Positions 1 to 9,176 are shown, counted from the stretch's first letter. The stretch: DNA of 64,000 nt from Candidatus Enterococcus willemsii (GCF_009933335.1 NZ_MAEL01000057.1:1-64000), one strand, 5' to 3'. Notes: generated by a model from the letters alone, not told the origin. Program-made: numbers and translations.

Positions 1-71
1 GAGAAATAATAGATTAAAGGCATTCACAAAGCCATAAAGGAGGGGATGTGCGTTGTTAAATTACAACTATA

Positions 72-85
72 TGTAATCGTTTCCT
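72..85. promoter_or_regulatory. possible cre (CcpA) site upstream of sugar ABC operon
   Basis: TGTAATCGTTTCCT matches 12 of 14 positions of the cre consensus TGWAANCGNTNWCA, with a well-conserved core and mismatches at the 3' end. It lies 43 bases upstream of the sugar-binding protein gene, where carbon catabolite control would be expected. The rest of bases 1-128 holds no complete gene; the first 12 bases could be the tail of an upstream gene (an in-frame TAA is visible at 7-9), but this cannot be proven. Confidence 0.3.
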
Positions 86-128
86 GTCGTCAGAAGGTTT
101 GGTTATAAATTTATGAGGAGGAATTAAA

Positions 129-1421
129 ATGAAAAAAATAGTGTTAAGTATGCTGTTATTATTTTTAATTGCAGGTTGTAAAAACAACAATACAGAGACC
201 TCTGCAAATAAAGAAGGAAATCAATTAACTGTTTGGGCATGGGACAAAAACTTTAACATCCCAATTATGGAAAAAGCTGGCGAATATTATAACAAAGAGA
301 ACAAAACAAAAATTGAAGTAAATGTGGTTGAAATGTCTAATGATGATACCAAACAAAAAATGGTTTCTGGTTTCACTTCGGGTGTAAACGAAGGACTTCC
401 AGATATTGTATTGATGGATGATTATGATATTCAAAATTATTTGTCCAATTATGAAGGGAAATTTGCTCCATTGAGTGATGCAATTGATTTTAGTCAATTT
501 GCTGAGTATAAAGTAGACAATGGGACATATAAAAAGGAGGTGTATGCTGTTCCTTTTGACTCTGGATCAGCGGGGCTTTATTATCGTACAGATTACTTAA
601 AAGAAGCTGGCTACACCGAAAAAGATATGGAGAATTTAACTTGGTCTCAATTTCTTACGATTGGGAAAGACGTGAAAGAAAAAACTGGAAAATGGTTTTT
701 AGCTTTTATCCCAAATAGAGGCACGCATTATATTCAATTAGCGATGCAATCAGCAGGACTTTGGTATTTTGATGACAAACAAGAAATCTTTTTAAAAAAT
801 AATCCAGCAGTAAGAGAAATGGTGCAAATTTTAAAAGAAATTAATGACAATCAGTTAGCCAAACCTGTTGATTACTTTGCTCCTGAAGGAATAGGTGCAG
901 TCACTAATGGGGATGTGGCAGCAGTTAATTCGGCGATTTGGTTTTCAGCGACGATACGCTCAGCAGAAGACCAAAAAGGAAAATGGGCATATACGAATTT
1001 ACCTCGATTGGAAAAAACAGAAAACGCAACACCGTATTCGAATTTAGGCGGATCAAGTTGGTTGGTATTAAATGATTCTCCGAATAAAGAGTTGGCGATT
1101 CAATTTCTGAATGAGATTTTTGCTGGTAATGAAGAATTTTACCAAGACATCTTGTTAACAAATGGTGCAGTAGGAACGTACAAACCGTCTCAAGAAGGTG
1201 ACGCGTATCTGTCTAAAGATAGTTTCTTCAATGATAAACTAATCTATAAAGATTTTTCTGAATGGATGAATGAGATTCCACCTGTCGATTATGGTAAAAA
1301 TACACAAGCAGCAATCGATGCCCTCCGTTCGGTTTTACAAGATTATTTTGACGGTAAATTAACCTTAGATGAAATGCTTGAAGAAGCAGAGAATAATTAT
1401 AACGCGCAAACAGGTAAATAA
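129..1421 (+). CDS. sugar ABC transporter substrate-binding lipoprotein
   Basis: Extracellular solute-binding protein (family 1, MalE/UgpB-like) of a carbohydrate ABC importer. The N-terminus is a lipoprotein signal: a Lys-rich start, a hydrophobic stretch and the lipobox LIAGC with Cys17, so the protein should be lipid-anchored on the outer membrane face. The body has the usual pattern of this class, e.g. VWAWDKNF after the linker and GGSSWLVL near residue 310. At 430 aa it has normal family length. The start ATG follows a good GAGGAGG ribosome site. Two permease genes follow in the same direction. No ATPase gene lies in the window, so energy probably comes from a shared MsmK/MsmX-type ATPase encoded elsewhere. 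The sugar cannot be read from the sequence. Confidence 0.9.
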   Translation: MKKIVLSMLLLFLIAGCKNNNTETSANKEGNQLTVWAWDKNFNIPIMEKAGEYYNKENKTKIEVNVVEMSNDDTKQKMVSGFTSGVNEGLPDIVLMDDYDIQNYLSNYEGKFAPLSDAIDFSQFAEYKVDNGTYKKEVYAVPFDSGSAGLYYRTDYLKEAGYTEKDMENLTWSQFLTIGKDVKEKTGKWFLAFIPNRGTHYIQLAMQSAGLWYFDDKQEIFLKNNPAVREMVQILKEINDNQLAKPVDYFAPEGIGAVTNGDVAAVNSAIWFSATIRSAEDQKGKWAYTNLPRLEKTENATPYSNLGGSSWLVLNDSPNKELAIQFLNEIFAGNEEFYQDILLTNGAVGTYKPSQEGDAYLSKDSFFNDKLIYKDFSEWMNEIPPVDYGKNTQAAIDALRSVLQDYFDGKLTLDEMLEEAENNYNAQTGK

Positions 1422-1482
1422 TCAAAAGACAGTTATATATGCAATTAGTATACGATGCTAATTGCATATGTAACAAAGAGGA

Positions 1483-2379
1483 GTGATTACTATCTTATTT
1501 AAAAGTTCTCGACAAACAAACCCAACTGAACAGAAAAATGTTTGGAAATTTATCATATTTTCGATAGTTTTAAGTACGATCTTTTTAATCTATCCCATCA
1601 TCTATTCTATGTACTTATCCTTGCATAGCATGGAAGGATTGCAATCGACATTTGTTGGTTTTGATAATTATTTACGCATGTTTCAAGACAAAACTTTTCT
1701 CAAAGCTTTACTCAATAACTTTACTTTTCTAATTTTTCAAGTTCCTTTTATGGTGTTATTAGGTTTATTTTTAGCTTTTTTATTAAATAGTCCGAAGTTA
1801 ATCGGTCGTAATTTTTTTAAACTGGCTTTATTTTTACCAAGTGTCACAGCCTTAGTTTCTTATGCCGTATTATTTAAGATGCTTTTTCAAATTGGTGGGA
1901 TTGTCAATCGATTCTTTTTAGCCATTTCTTTGATTAATCAACCGATTGATTGGCTCAATCATCCATTTTGGGCAAAAGTAACTGTTATTGTTGCTTTGTG
2001 TTGGCGGTGGACTGGCTATAATATGATTTTTTATTTAGCAGGTTTGCAAAACATTTCTGATGATACATTGGAGGCAGCTGACATCGATGGTGCAAATAGT
2101 CGACAAAAATTTTTTCATATCATCATTCCGCAACTTAAACCAGTTATTCTTTTTACAACTATTACTTCTACAATTGGCACACTTCAATTGTTTGATGAAG
2201 TAGTTAACTTAACTGGCGGAGGACCCTCTAATGAAACATTGACTGCTGCTCAGTTAATCTATAATCATTCTTTTGTTTACACATCCAATTTTGGTTATTC
2301 CGCTACATTGTCATGGGTGTTAGTCATAATAATTGCGATTTTATCGATTATCCAACTAAAAGTAACCAAAGAAAAGTAG
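1483..2379 (+). CDS. sugar ABC transporter permease, MalF/UgpA type
   Basis: Inner-membrane permease of the same importer, about 298 aa with six predicted membrane helices. The EAA loop is clear (EAADIDGANSRQKFFHIIIP, near residues 198-217), the contact site for the ATPase. It lies 61 nt after the binding protein. The start is odd: GTG at 1483 is the only standard codon, but it overlaps the Shine-Dalgarno sequence GAGGAG. The in-frame codon at ideal distance is ATC at 1492, where an ATG would be expected (product starting M-L-F-K-S-S). Either the GTG is used, or a rare or mutated initiation codon is. Confidence 0.88.
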   Translation: MITILFKSSRQTNPTEQKNVWKFIIFSIVLSTIFLIYPIIYSMYLSLHSMEGLQSTFVGFDNYLRMFQDKTFLKALLNNFTFLIFQVPFMVLLGLFLAFLLNSPKLIGRNFFKLALFLPSVTALVSYAVLFKMLFQIGGIVNRFFLAISLINQPIDWLNHPFWAKVTVIVALCWRWTGYNMIFYLAGLQNISDDTLEAADIDGANSRQKFFHIIIPQLKPVILFTTITSTIGTLQLFDEVVNLTGGGPSNETLTAAQLIYNHSFVYTSNFGYSATLSWVLVIIIAILSIIQLKVTKEK

Positions 2380-2408
2380 TGTAATGCTATCAAAAAAAGG
2401 AGGATAAT

Positions 2409-3224
2409 ATGCGTAAATTTCTTTTTGTTTCATTCAAATACTGTTCATTGTTTTTTATCTCTTTGCTATCTATCTTTCCATTCTATTGGATGGTTGTAAG
2501 TACCACAAATACAACCAATCAAATCGCAGCTGGCAAGTTGACTGTAGGAAATCAATTAATGAATAATATAGAGCAACTGTTTTCAGCGTATGATATTCCG
2601 TTAATCATGTGGAATTCTTTGAAGATTACGATTTTAAGTGTGGTGTTAAGTTTAGTGGTTACTTCTCTTGCTGCTTTTGGTTTTGAAAAGTTTCAAACAA
2701 AAACAAGTGAAAGAATTTATTCCTTGTTGTTAATATTTATGATAGTCCCTTTGGCAAGCTTGGTTATCCCTTTGTTTAAAATGATGGCTGGTTTCCAACT
2801 TGTCAATAATCCCTTGTCAATTATCTTGTTGTCGATAAACAATTTGTTTTTGATTTTCTTTTTTCGACAAAATTTTAAATCTTTTCCAGATGGTATTTTA
2901 GATGCGAGTAAAATTGAAGGAGCTGGAGATTATACTATTTTCTTTAAAATTGTGGTGCCAATGATGAAATCGACTTATGCTGCGGGAGCAATCTATTCGT
3001 TTATGAATACTTGGAATAGTTATTTGTTGCCTTTGATTTTTTTACAAACAGAGGATAAATTCACCATGACCCTACTGATTTCTAGTTTATCTACGGAATC
3101 ATACGTAGCGAACTATAATATTCAAATGATAGCAATTGTGATTGCAACGTTTCCGACATTGATTTTATTTATGCTTATGCAAAAAGGTTTTGTAAAAGGA
3201 ATGACAGGTTCATTAAAACTTTAG
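2409..3224 (+). CDS. sugar ABC transporter permease, MalG/UgpE type
   Basis: Second permease of the importer, 271 aa with six predicted helices. The EAA-like loop reads DASKIEGAGDYTIFFKIVVP (near residues 166-185), with DAS in place of EAA, a common variation in this half of the heterodimer. The start ATG follows AAAAAAGGAGGA. It forms an operon with the upstream permease (29 nt gap) and should pair with it to form the membrane channel. Confidence 0.88.
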   Translation: MRKFLFVSFKYCSLFFISLLSIFPFYWMVVSTTNTTNQIAAGKLTVGNQLMNNIEQLFSAYDIPLIMWNSLKITILSVVLSLVVTSLAAFGFEKFQTKTSERIYSLLLIFMIVPLASLVIPLFKMMAGFQLVNNPLSIILLSINNLFLIFFFRQNFKSFPDGILDASKIEGAGDYTIFFKIVVPMMKSTYAAGAIYSFMNTWNSYLLPLIFLQTEDKFTMTLLISSLSTESYVANYNIQMIAIVIATFPTLILFMLMQKGFVKGMTGSLKL

Positions 3225-3267
3225 AGATGTGTAACTAATAATTAAAAAAGCTATGAGGGAAACCAAT

Positions 3268-3555
3268 ATGCCAAAAATTAAAAAGAAGACTCGTGAAATT
3301 GATAAGAATGTTGAAGAAGATATTGAAATTCAAGTTTCTCGCTTTAAATTATATTTGCAAAATCGCTACAACTTAATTTCTTTACTCGTGGATTTTTTGA
3401 CAGGGATTTTTTATGTTTTAGGAAGTATAGCCATGTTAACCAAAATGCCTGATATCTACGGAACAATTCTGTCCTTGCTAGGCGGTATATTTTTAACTAT
3501 TCGACCAATCTTACGCATTATAAAAAATGTTTTTATATACAAAAATAAAAAGTGA
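3268..3555 (+). CDS. small YrhK-like membrane protein
   Basis: A 95-residue protein with a basic N-terminus (PKIKKKTREI), a short amphipathic stretch and two predicted membrane helices (VDFLTGIFYVLGSIAML and IYGTILSLLGGIFLTIRPIL). Two-helix proteins with the 'L-G-S-I' and 'G-x-x-x-x-x-R-P' pattern resemble the YrhK family; this assignment is by eye. ATG at 3268 is preferred over ATG at 3253 because GAGGGA at 3255-3260 sits at the right distance from the former. It is the last gene of the sugar transporter operon and is followed by a terminator. Its function is unknown. Confidence 0.65.
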   Translation: MPKIKKKTREIDKNVEEDIEIQVSRFKLYLQNRYNLISLLVDFLTGIFYVLGSIAMLTKMPDIYGTILSLLGGIFLTIRPILRIIKNVFIYKNKK

Positions 3556-3630
3556 TTGGGAAATTGCGTCTTTTGTTAAGTTTTGTCGCTTTAAGCAGTG
3601 TTTTAATAATTGAGCTAATGAAAAAACTGG

Positions 3631-3666
3631 AAGCCTACTATTTTATTGAATAGTGGGCTTTGTTCT
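3631..3666 (+). terminator. Rho-independent terminator after sugar ABC operon
   Basis: A 12-bp hairpin (AAGCCTACTATT pairing with AATAGTGGGCTT, one G-U pair, loop TTATTG), followed by a T-rich stretch. It ends the sugar importer operon and separates it from the convergent lipoprotein gene. Confidence 0.75.
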
Positions 3667-3689
3667 ATTTTAAAAGGCGATACATCCTA

Positions 3690-4802
3690 TCATTCTTTCC
3701 TAGCAAGGGTATCGTTCTCTTCAGAATAAATCAAACGAAGCTGATGTTGCATTTTTTGTTCGGTATTCTCAAAAATATCGATAGTAATCGTTTTTCCATC
3801 TCGAGCCATTTCATAAACAATATGTTTTTTTGGAATGTCGTTGGGGTATTCTTGTTTGATTTTCTCACGTATATGTTTGTTTAGTTGTTCGCTAATTTTA
3901 GCCTTGTCAGTTTCTAAATAGGGTCGCTCACTTTGAGACTTACGTTCAAAATAAGCGTTACGTGCTTGCTCGATTTTAGGTAATAGTTTTGGAATAGGAT
4001 TATCTGTCTTCTCTTTTGTTAAATTCACGTACCATTTATAAATATCTTTGGGCAGGGCGGTGTTTAAATCTGAAAATGTATAGTCGGATTGTGCTTCAAT
4101 TTCTTTTGCCAGTGTGAGGTACTCCTCATATTCTTGGTTCACTAACAAGTCTAGTTCTGGATAGTTCATTGCTAAATCATGATAGAGTATCTTTAATTGT
4201 TCTGATAAATCGTCTGTCAAAGTAGTTGCTTTAAACCAATACGCCATCAAATGATAATCATCAACTTCTAGCAATTGTTCTAAGTTAATAGGTTCGTGTC
4301 CTGCTAATTGGTCTTTTACATAAGTAATTTGTTCTGAATCGTGAGAACGTTTAAATGTCACGGAATTTTGTAATGTATCTTCCTGAGCATTGTACTTATA
4401 GATAAAAGGTTGAGGATTGAATGGTTCTGGTTCACCATATTCTTCTATAAATGCGTCCGTATCCCAAGAAAAAACATATTGCGTCTGACCATCTATTTCT
4501 TGTTTATCGAAATTTGTCAGATGATAAATTTTATCTCCCGAAATATATGCTTGATTGGTAATTGCAAATGATTGATTTTGCTCATTTGACCAAACACCAA
4601 TAATCTCATCCAGTGCATGTGGATTAATAAGATTTTCTTGTTCAGAGGATGATTCCGTTTGACTGCTATATTGAGTAGTTGTCGTATTGGTACTTTGTTC
4701 AGTTGTTTGGGTAGAGGTTGCTGATTGGTTCGTCTCATTTGAACTGCAAGCGGTTGCTAAAAAGATTGGAATAAATAACAGAGACACAATCGTTTTCTTC
4801 AT
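3690..4802 (-). CDS. predicted lipoprotein of unknown function
   Basis: A 370-aa protein with a lipoprotein signal (MKKTIVSLLFIPIFLATAC, lipobox Cys19), then a Ser/Thr/Gln-rich linker of about 45 residues typical of surface-tethered proteins, then a soluble domain rich in charged residues. I do not recognise the domain. The start ATG has GGAGGAG upstream. The gene is monocistronic and divergent from the ABC exporter and two-component genes at 4976-8949, so it could be part of the same envelope-stress regulon, but nothing in the sequence proves that. Confidence 0.75.
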   Translation of the reverse strand: MKKTIVSLLFIPIFLATACSSNETNQSATSTQTTEQSTNTTTTQYSSQTESSSEQENLINPHALDEIIGVWSNEQNQSFAITNQAYISGDKIYHLTNFDKQEIDGQTQYVFSWDTDAFIEEYGEPEPFNPQPFIYKYNAQEDTLQNSVTFKRSHDSEQITYVKDQLAGHEPINLEQLLEVDDYHLMAYWFKATTLTDDLSEQLKILYHDLAMNYPELDLLVNQEYEEYLTLAKEIEAQSDYTFSDLNTALPKDIYKWYVNLTKEKTDNPIPKLLPKIEQARNAYFERKSQSERPYLETDKAKISEQLNKHIREKIKQEYPNDIPKKHIVYEMARDGKTITIDIFENTEQKMQHQLRLIYSEENDTLARKE

Positions 4803-4975
4803 AAAAATCTCCTCCGTAAAAAGTTGGTTAATTTAAGGGTACCTGAGAAGAGTAAAAAGTGTCAAGGATAGCTAGGAATGAAAGTGACTTTATCAAAACT
4901 TTATACATGCTTTATCTGAACTATATATTGACTTGTTATACTTCATGTATCTTAAAACAGAGGAGACGAAGTAGG

Positions 4976-5716
4976 ATGGAAAATTCATTAGAAAATGTGT
5001 TGACGATTACTAATCTAAATAAAAGTATTTCAGGACAAAAGATTGTTGATAATGTTAGTTTGCAAATTAAAGAAGGAGATATTTATGGATTTTTGGGTCC
5101 CAATGGTGCGGGAAAAACTACTACTTTGCGAATGATTATGCAGCTTGTATTTCCGGATTCTGGCGAAATTTTCATCAGCAATAAATCAGTGGCAAAAAAT
5201 GCGATACAAGCATTATCAAAAGTAGGTTCGATTATAGAGAACCCAACTTTTTATTTACATCTCACAGCTTTTCAAAATTTAAAACTGAGTGCAATACTTT
5301 CCTTAGAAACGATTGATAACGCGAGAATTCATGAGGTATTAACAATCGTTGGTTTATCACATGTAAAAGAGAAGAGAGTCAAGACTTTTTCTTTAGGAAT
5401 GAAGCAACGCCTAGGTTTGGCAAATGCTTTATTAGGACATCCTCGGTTAATTATTCTGGATGAACCGACAAATGGTGTTGATCCTCAAGGGTTACGAGAA
5501 TTAAAAGTAATTATCAAAAAACTCGCTGCAAAAGAGCACATCACCTTCTTAATATCCAGCCATATGTTACGTGAAATGGATGGTTTGTGTCATAAGGCAG
5601 CGTTTATTCAAAGAGGAAAGATTGTTGAACATGGTGAGATTCCATCTTTAATGAAGAAATACCATGTCTCTAATCTAGAAGATTTATTCTTTGCGTGTAT
5701 AGAGGAGGAAAAGTGA
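4976..5716 (+). CDS. ABC exporter ATPase, BcrA/LanF type
   Basis: ATP-binding subunit (246 aa) of a peptide-antibiotic resistance exporter. Visible motifs: Walker A GPNGAGKTTT, signature FSLGMKQRLGLA, Walker B LIILDEPTNGVDP and H-loop ISSHML. The FSLGMKQRLG signature and the C-terminal LEDLFFACIEEE tail are typical of the BcrA/SpaF/MutF group that protects against bacitracin or lantibiotics. ATG at 4976 is chosen because GAGGAGA lies 9 nt upstream; a reading frame extends further upstream to a GTG without a ribosome site. It heads a five-gene unit with two permeases, a response regulator and a kinase. Confidence 0.88.
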   Translation: MENSLENVLTITNLNKSISGQKIVDNVSLQIKEGDIYGFLGPNGAGKTTTLRMIMQLVFPDSGEIFISNKSVAKNAIQALSKVGSIIENPTFYLHLTAFQNLKLSAILSLETIDNARIHEVLTIVGLSHVKEKRVKTFSLGMKQRLGLANALLGHPRLIILDEPTNGVDPQGLRELKVIIKKLAAKEHITFLISSHMLREMDGLCHKAAFIQRGKIVEHGEIPSLMKKYHVSNLEDLFFACIEEEK

Positions 5717-6498
5717 TGAGAAATATGCTAAGTCTACTCCTCTTTGAATTAAAACGTTTGGTACGTTCGAGATTACTTTGGCTCTATGGAGGTTTTTCTG
5801 TGTTGGTTGAATTAATTACCATTTTCATCTATTACACGTATGGAGCGGATACCACTGTTATCTTGACGCCAAATGCTCAATCTATTCCGATTCAAATGTT
5901 ACAGGCAAGTCTGACATTTTCTGCTTTGTTTGTGGGTCTTTATGTAGGAGATGTCTATATTCAAGATAGAAATAATGGCACCATCAAATTAGTGTTGTTA
6001 CGTTCTGTTTCACGTCTGCAATACTTTATGACGCGTATAATTGGGATTTTTATGTTTTCTCTCCTGATGACAATTATTAGTCTATTAGCAGGTTATTTAA
6101 TTGGAGTGATTTTCTTTGGTTGGGGAGATTATTTTGAATTTTATGATGTTGTGGCAAGTGGGGCACAAGGTGTTTTGTATACATTATTAGGAGGTGTGGC
6201 ATTTTCTTTTGCCTATTTTGTATTTGGAATACTCGCATTATTATTGGCTTTATTTACAGAACGTGTCTCAATGCTAGCTATGATTGCAGCAGGATCGACC
6301 TTGATTGGTCAGTATGTCTTGCTTTTTCCAAGTGTTAAACAATTTACAATATTTCAGCAACTGCTCTTTTTCCACATTGATTGGTTCACTCAATCGATGA
6401 GCCATAACTTAATCAATCTAGCAGTTTTAGTTGGGCATCTTATCGTAGCTAGTGGCGTAGGTTACTTCTTGTTTAAAAAATTAGACTTGAATGTCTAA
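5716..6498 (+). CDS. ABC exporter permease, first of pair
   Basis: A 260-residue membrane protein with about six predicted helices and no soluble domain. It starts at the ATG that overlaps the stop of the ATPase gene (TGATG), with AGGAGG just upstream, so the two are translationally coupled. Size and topology match the BcrB/LanE-type ABC-2 permeases. It has clear hydrophobic segments such as LLMTIISLLAGYLIGVIFFG. Substrate specificity, probably an antimicrobial peptide, is inferred from the company of the ATPase and two-component system. Confidence 0.82.
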   Translation: MRNMLSLLLFELKRLVRSRLLWLYGGFSVLVELITIFIYYTYGADTTVILTPNAQSIPIQMLQASLTFSALFVGLYVGDVYIQDRNNGTIKLVLLRSVSRLQYFMTRIIGIFMFSLLMTIISLLAGYLIGVIFFGWGDYFEFYDVVASGAQGVLYTLLGGVAFSFAYFVFGILALLLALFTERVSMLAMIAAGSTLIGQYVLLFPSVKQFTIFQQLLFFHIDWFTQSMSHNLINLAVLVGHLIVASGVGYFLFKKLDLNV

Positions 6499-6515
6499 AG
6501 AAAGGATGAAAATCA

Positions 6516-7229
6516 ATGATAAACACATGGAAACACGAAGTTCTTTATATGAAATATTCAAAAAAATATCGGTCAATTCTCTTGCTAGTTGTTGGCTTGA
6601 CATTATTTTTTACCATCTATTTAGGATTGTCGCAAAATAATTTGGACAATCAAGTAATGAAGAATATTTTTGAACAATTTCGCCCAATTTATTGGATTAT
6701 TTGTATGTATATGATGACTGATTTACTTTCAACAGATTACCACTCAAAAACCTTGAAAAATAATATTTGGAAGACAACGAGAGGAGTGTATCTCTTGTCT
6801 AAAGTGAGCCTGGCAAGTCTGGCATGTTTATTTTTATTGTTGGTTCACTTTGTTACGAGTTGGGCTTTTCTGAATGTAGCAGGTTCAGGTGTTTCATTTA
6901 CTATGTATCAGCCTTTTTGGTTGTTAGTTGGAGCAAATTTAAGCTTATTGTTTTTTGCTACAATCTTAGCGTTTATCATGACCCTTTTTGAAAATGAGTC
7001 TGTCGTAATTGGTGTAGCTATTGGTATGACTTTAGTGGTTTTTATCATTGAATCATTAGATGGTCGTCTCGCTATGTATTTACCTACGATGTTACTGATT
7101 ACGTTAGAAAACATGAGAAAAACAGAATTAGTTACAACAAGCTTCGTTTTAGTCAGCTATTTTTCTCTCGCTTTCCTGTTATTTCTTGGTACAATTAAAT
7201 TAATAGATCGAAAAGATATTTATATCTAA
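6516..7229 (+). CDS. ABC exporter permease, second of pair
   Basis: A 237-aa polytopic membrane protein with about six predicted helices, 17 nt after the previous permease and preceded by AAAGGATG. It resembles the second permease (LanG-like) of three-component lantibiotic-immunity exporters. No catalytic motifs are expected. The pair plus the BcrA-like ATPase would make a complete exporter. Confidence 0.8.
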   Translation: MINTWKHEVLYMKYSKKYRSILLLVVGLTLFFTIYLGLSQNNLDNQVMKNIFEQFRPIYWIICMYMMTDLLSTDYHSKTLKNNIWKTTRGVYLLSKVSLASLACLFLLLVHFVTSWAFLNVAGSGVSFTMYQPFWLLVGANLSLLFFATILAFIMTLFENESVVIGVAIGMTLVVFIIESLDGRLAMYLPTMLLITLENMRKTELVTTSFVLVSYFSLAFLLFLGTIKLIDRKDIYI

Positions 7230-7243
7230 GCTAGGAGTTGCTT

Positions 7244-7924
7244 ATGGATAAGAAAATTCTATTAATCGAAGATGATACGGATTTAGCTAAGATGATCGCC
7301 ATTTATTTACAAAGAGAAGGGTTTTTGACACAAATTGTTACGAATGGCAGTTATGCATTGGAAGAAATTGCGACATACGAACCAGATTTGATTTTATTAG
7401 ATTTGATGTTGCCCGGAATTGATGGGCTAGAAATTTTGCGACAAGTACGAACGACGTTAACCACTCCAATCATCATCCTTAGTGCAAAGGAGACGGAAAT
7501 TGATCGTGTGCTCGGACTCAAGCTAGGTGCTGATGATTATGTGACAAAACCTTTTTCAATTAAAGAATTAGTCGCGCGAGTGGAATCTCTGTTTCGTCGT
7601 ATCGATTTTTTTAAACCTAAGAAACAACCTAGGATTCAATTTAATGATGTCTCGATTGATTGTCTCTCTAAAATTGTCACAAAAAATCGACGAGTGATTG
7701 AGCTAACAGCGAAAGAGTATCAATTGTTGCTGTTTTTAATTGAACATCCACATCAAGTATTTAGTAAAGAGCAATTATACCAACAAGTTTGGGCATTTGA
7801 TCAATTTGGTGATACGAATACCGTGGCAGTGCACATTCAAAAAATTCGTGAAAAATTACTGGAGACTCACAGCATCACGACTGTCAGAGGTGCGGGGTAT
7901 CGATTTGATGGTGACGTTCAATGA
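7244..7924 (+). CDS. OmpR/PhoB-family response regulator
   Basis: A 226-aa regulator. The receiver domain (about 1-120) has the acidic pocket EDD, phospho-acceptor Asp in LILLDLMLPG, Thr/Ser in IILSAKE and Lys in DDYVTKPFS. A winged-helix DNA-binding domain (about 130-226) ends in TVRGAGYRFDG, the usual OmpR-type ending. ATG 7244 follows AGGAG at 7233-7237; an in-frame TTG at 7238 overlaps that site and is unlikely. Its stop overlaps the kinase start. It presumably controls the upstream exporter. Confidence 0.9.
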   Translation: MDKKILLIEDDTDLAKMIAIYLQREGFLTQIVTNGSYALEEIATYEPDLILLDLMLPGIDGLEILRQVRTTLTTPIIILSAKETEIDRVLGLKLGADDYVTKPFSIKELVARVESLFRRIDFFKPKKQPRIQFNDVSIDCLSKIVTKNRRVIELTAKEYQLLLFLIEHPHQVFSKEQLYQQVWAFDQFGDTNTVAVHIQKIREKLLETHSITTVRGAGYRFDGDVQ

Positions 7925-8949
7925 AGAAAAAAATTATCCATCAAATTTTAGCCTTATCATTTATTTTATTTGTCATTCCAACCATCATTCTTTTATTTAT
8001 CGCAAGAATTGAACGGAGTAATTTGAGTGTTATCTTTTTATTAGTGGGCGGGTATATCGTGATTCTTTTGGGCTGTATTGTGTACCTAATTTACCGCAAA
8101 ATTTTACTGCCAATTGCTGTTTTACGAAAAGAAACCGGACTCATTTCTCAAGGGGATTTATCAAAAAAGATTACCTATCAGAGTGAAGATGAGATTGGTC
8201 AATTTATTCAAGCGTTTGAACAGATGCGACAAGCTCTTTATATTAGGCAGTTAGAGCAAGAACAATTTGAAATTGACCGCAAAGAATTTATCGACAGCAT
8301 TTCGCATGATTTAAGGACTCCAATCGCTTCTATTTCAGCTTATATAGAAGCATTACAAGATGAAATTGCTCAGACAGAAGAAGAGAAAGAAAATTATTTT
8401 TCAGTGATTCAAAGTAAAATTACGATTCTTCAAGAACTATCGAATCAATTGAATTTATCTTATCAATCTTTTGATGCAGTGGCTTTAATTAGAGAAGAAA
8501 TCTCTTGTTTTGAATGGTCACAAGCATTTGTTCATCGTGTAAAAGCGGATTGTTTGGCGAAAGAATTGGAAGTGAAGATTGATAATCAATTGTCTAGTGA
8601 TAAAAAAATACTCAAAGTCGATCGTTTGCAGCTGGAACGAGCACTGCAAAACATTTTAGACAACGCCTATCGTTTTACAAGAGAGGTTCTTTTGATAAAC
8701 ATTCGTCAAGACAATCAACACCTGAATATTTCAATCAAAAATGATGGCGTAACAATCAAAAACGATCAGTTACATCAAATCTTCCAAAAATTTTATACCA
8801 AGAATGAACAAAATAATGAAGGACATCTAGGTTTAGGGCTAGCTATCACGGATACTTTAATTACAGCGATGGACGGACAGATTACGGCAGCTATATCAAA
8901 TGGCATGATTTTATTTACAGTGACGTTGCCGTTGTTTGATTTTGAATAA
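7921..8949 (+). CDS. sensor histidine kinase with HAMP domain
   Basis: A 342-aa kinase partnered with the preceding regulator (ATGA overlap). Two helices near the N-terminus (about 7-27 and 36-58) are separated by only a short outside loop. They are followed by a HAMP linker (ISQGDLSKKITYQSEDEIGQ), the H-box DSISHDLRTPIASI with the phospho-accepting His, and the catalytic N-box NILDNAYRFT and G-box GLGLAI. The tiny outside loop argues against direct ligand binding there and suits sensing through membrane partners such as the exporter. Confidence 0.9.
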   Translation: MKKKIIHQILALSFILFVIPTIILLFIARIERSNLSVIFLLVGGYIVILLGCIVYLIYRKILLPIAVLRKETGLISQGDLSKKITYQSEDEIGQFIQAFEQMRQALYIRQLEQEQFEIDRKEFIDSISHDLRTPIASISAYIEALQDEIAQTEEEKENYFSVIQSKITILQELSNQLNLSYQSFDAVALIREEISCFEWSQAFVHRVKADCLAKELEVKIDNQLSSDKKILKVDRLQLERALQNILDNAYRFTREVLLINIRQDNQHLNISIKNDGVTIKNDQLHQIFQKFYTKNEQNNEGHLGLGLAITDTLITAMDGQITAAISNGMILFTVTLPLFDFE

Positions 8950-8997
8950 GCGTATAAAAGAGGGAGTAATTGCCAAGATAAAAAATAAATCACTTGT

Positions 8998-9034
8998 TGA
9001 AAGCGTTGACAGATAGTCGTTTTGAGTGTATGAT
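8998..9034 (+). promoter_or_regulatory. beta-glucoside operon promoter with overlapping cre site
   Basis: A perfect cre (TGAAAGCGTTGACA, 8998-9011, 14/14 to TGWAANCGNTNWCA) overlaps a consensus -35 box TTGACA (9006-9011). After a 17-nt spacer comes TATGAT (9029-9034). CcpA bound here would cover the -35 box, so strong catabolite repression of the downstream antiterminator/PTS/glucosidase operon is expected. Confidence 0.85.
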
Positions 9035-9078
9035 AGAGAAAATTAAATGAAAAAGAACAAATCATGGCGTCGCAGTCA

Positions 9079-9176
9079 TGGTTGTGAGTATGTTACTGGA
9101 AACAGGCAGAACTCAAGGAAACAATGAACTTAGGGATTTTTGTACCCTAAATTGGTTGTTTTCTTGAGTTTTTTTT
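9079..9176 (+). promoter_or_regulatory. RAT antiterminator site overlapping a leader terminator
   Basis: A ribonucleic antiterminator-like sequence (TGGTTGTGAGTATG ... ACAGGCAGAACTC, 9079-9114) overlaps the left arm of a strong terminator: AACTCAAGGAAACAA (9110-9124) pairs with TTGTTTTCTTGAGTT (9156-9170), followed by six T. Inside its loop, TTAGGG/CCCTAA (9130-9150) adds a second stem. This is the BglG/LicT arrangement: with inducer, the antiterminator binds the RAT and prevents the terminator. The RAT resembles the family consensus but is not identical to it. Confidence 0.8.
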
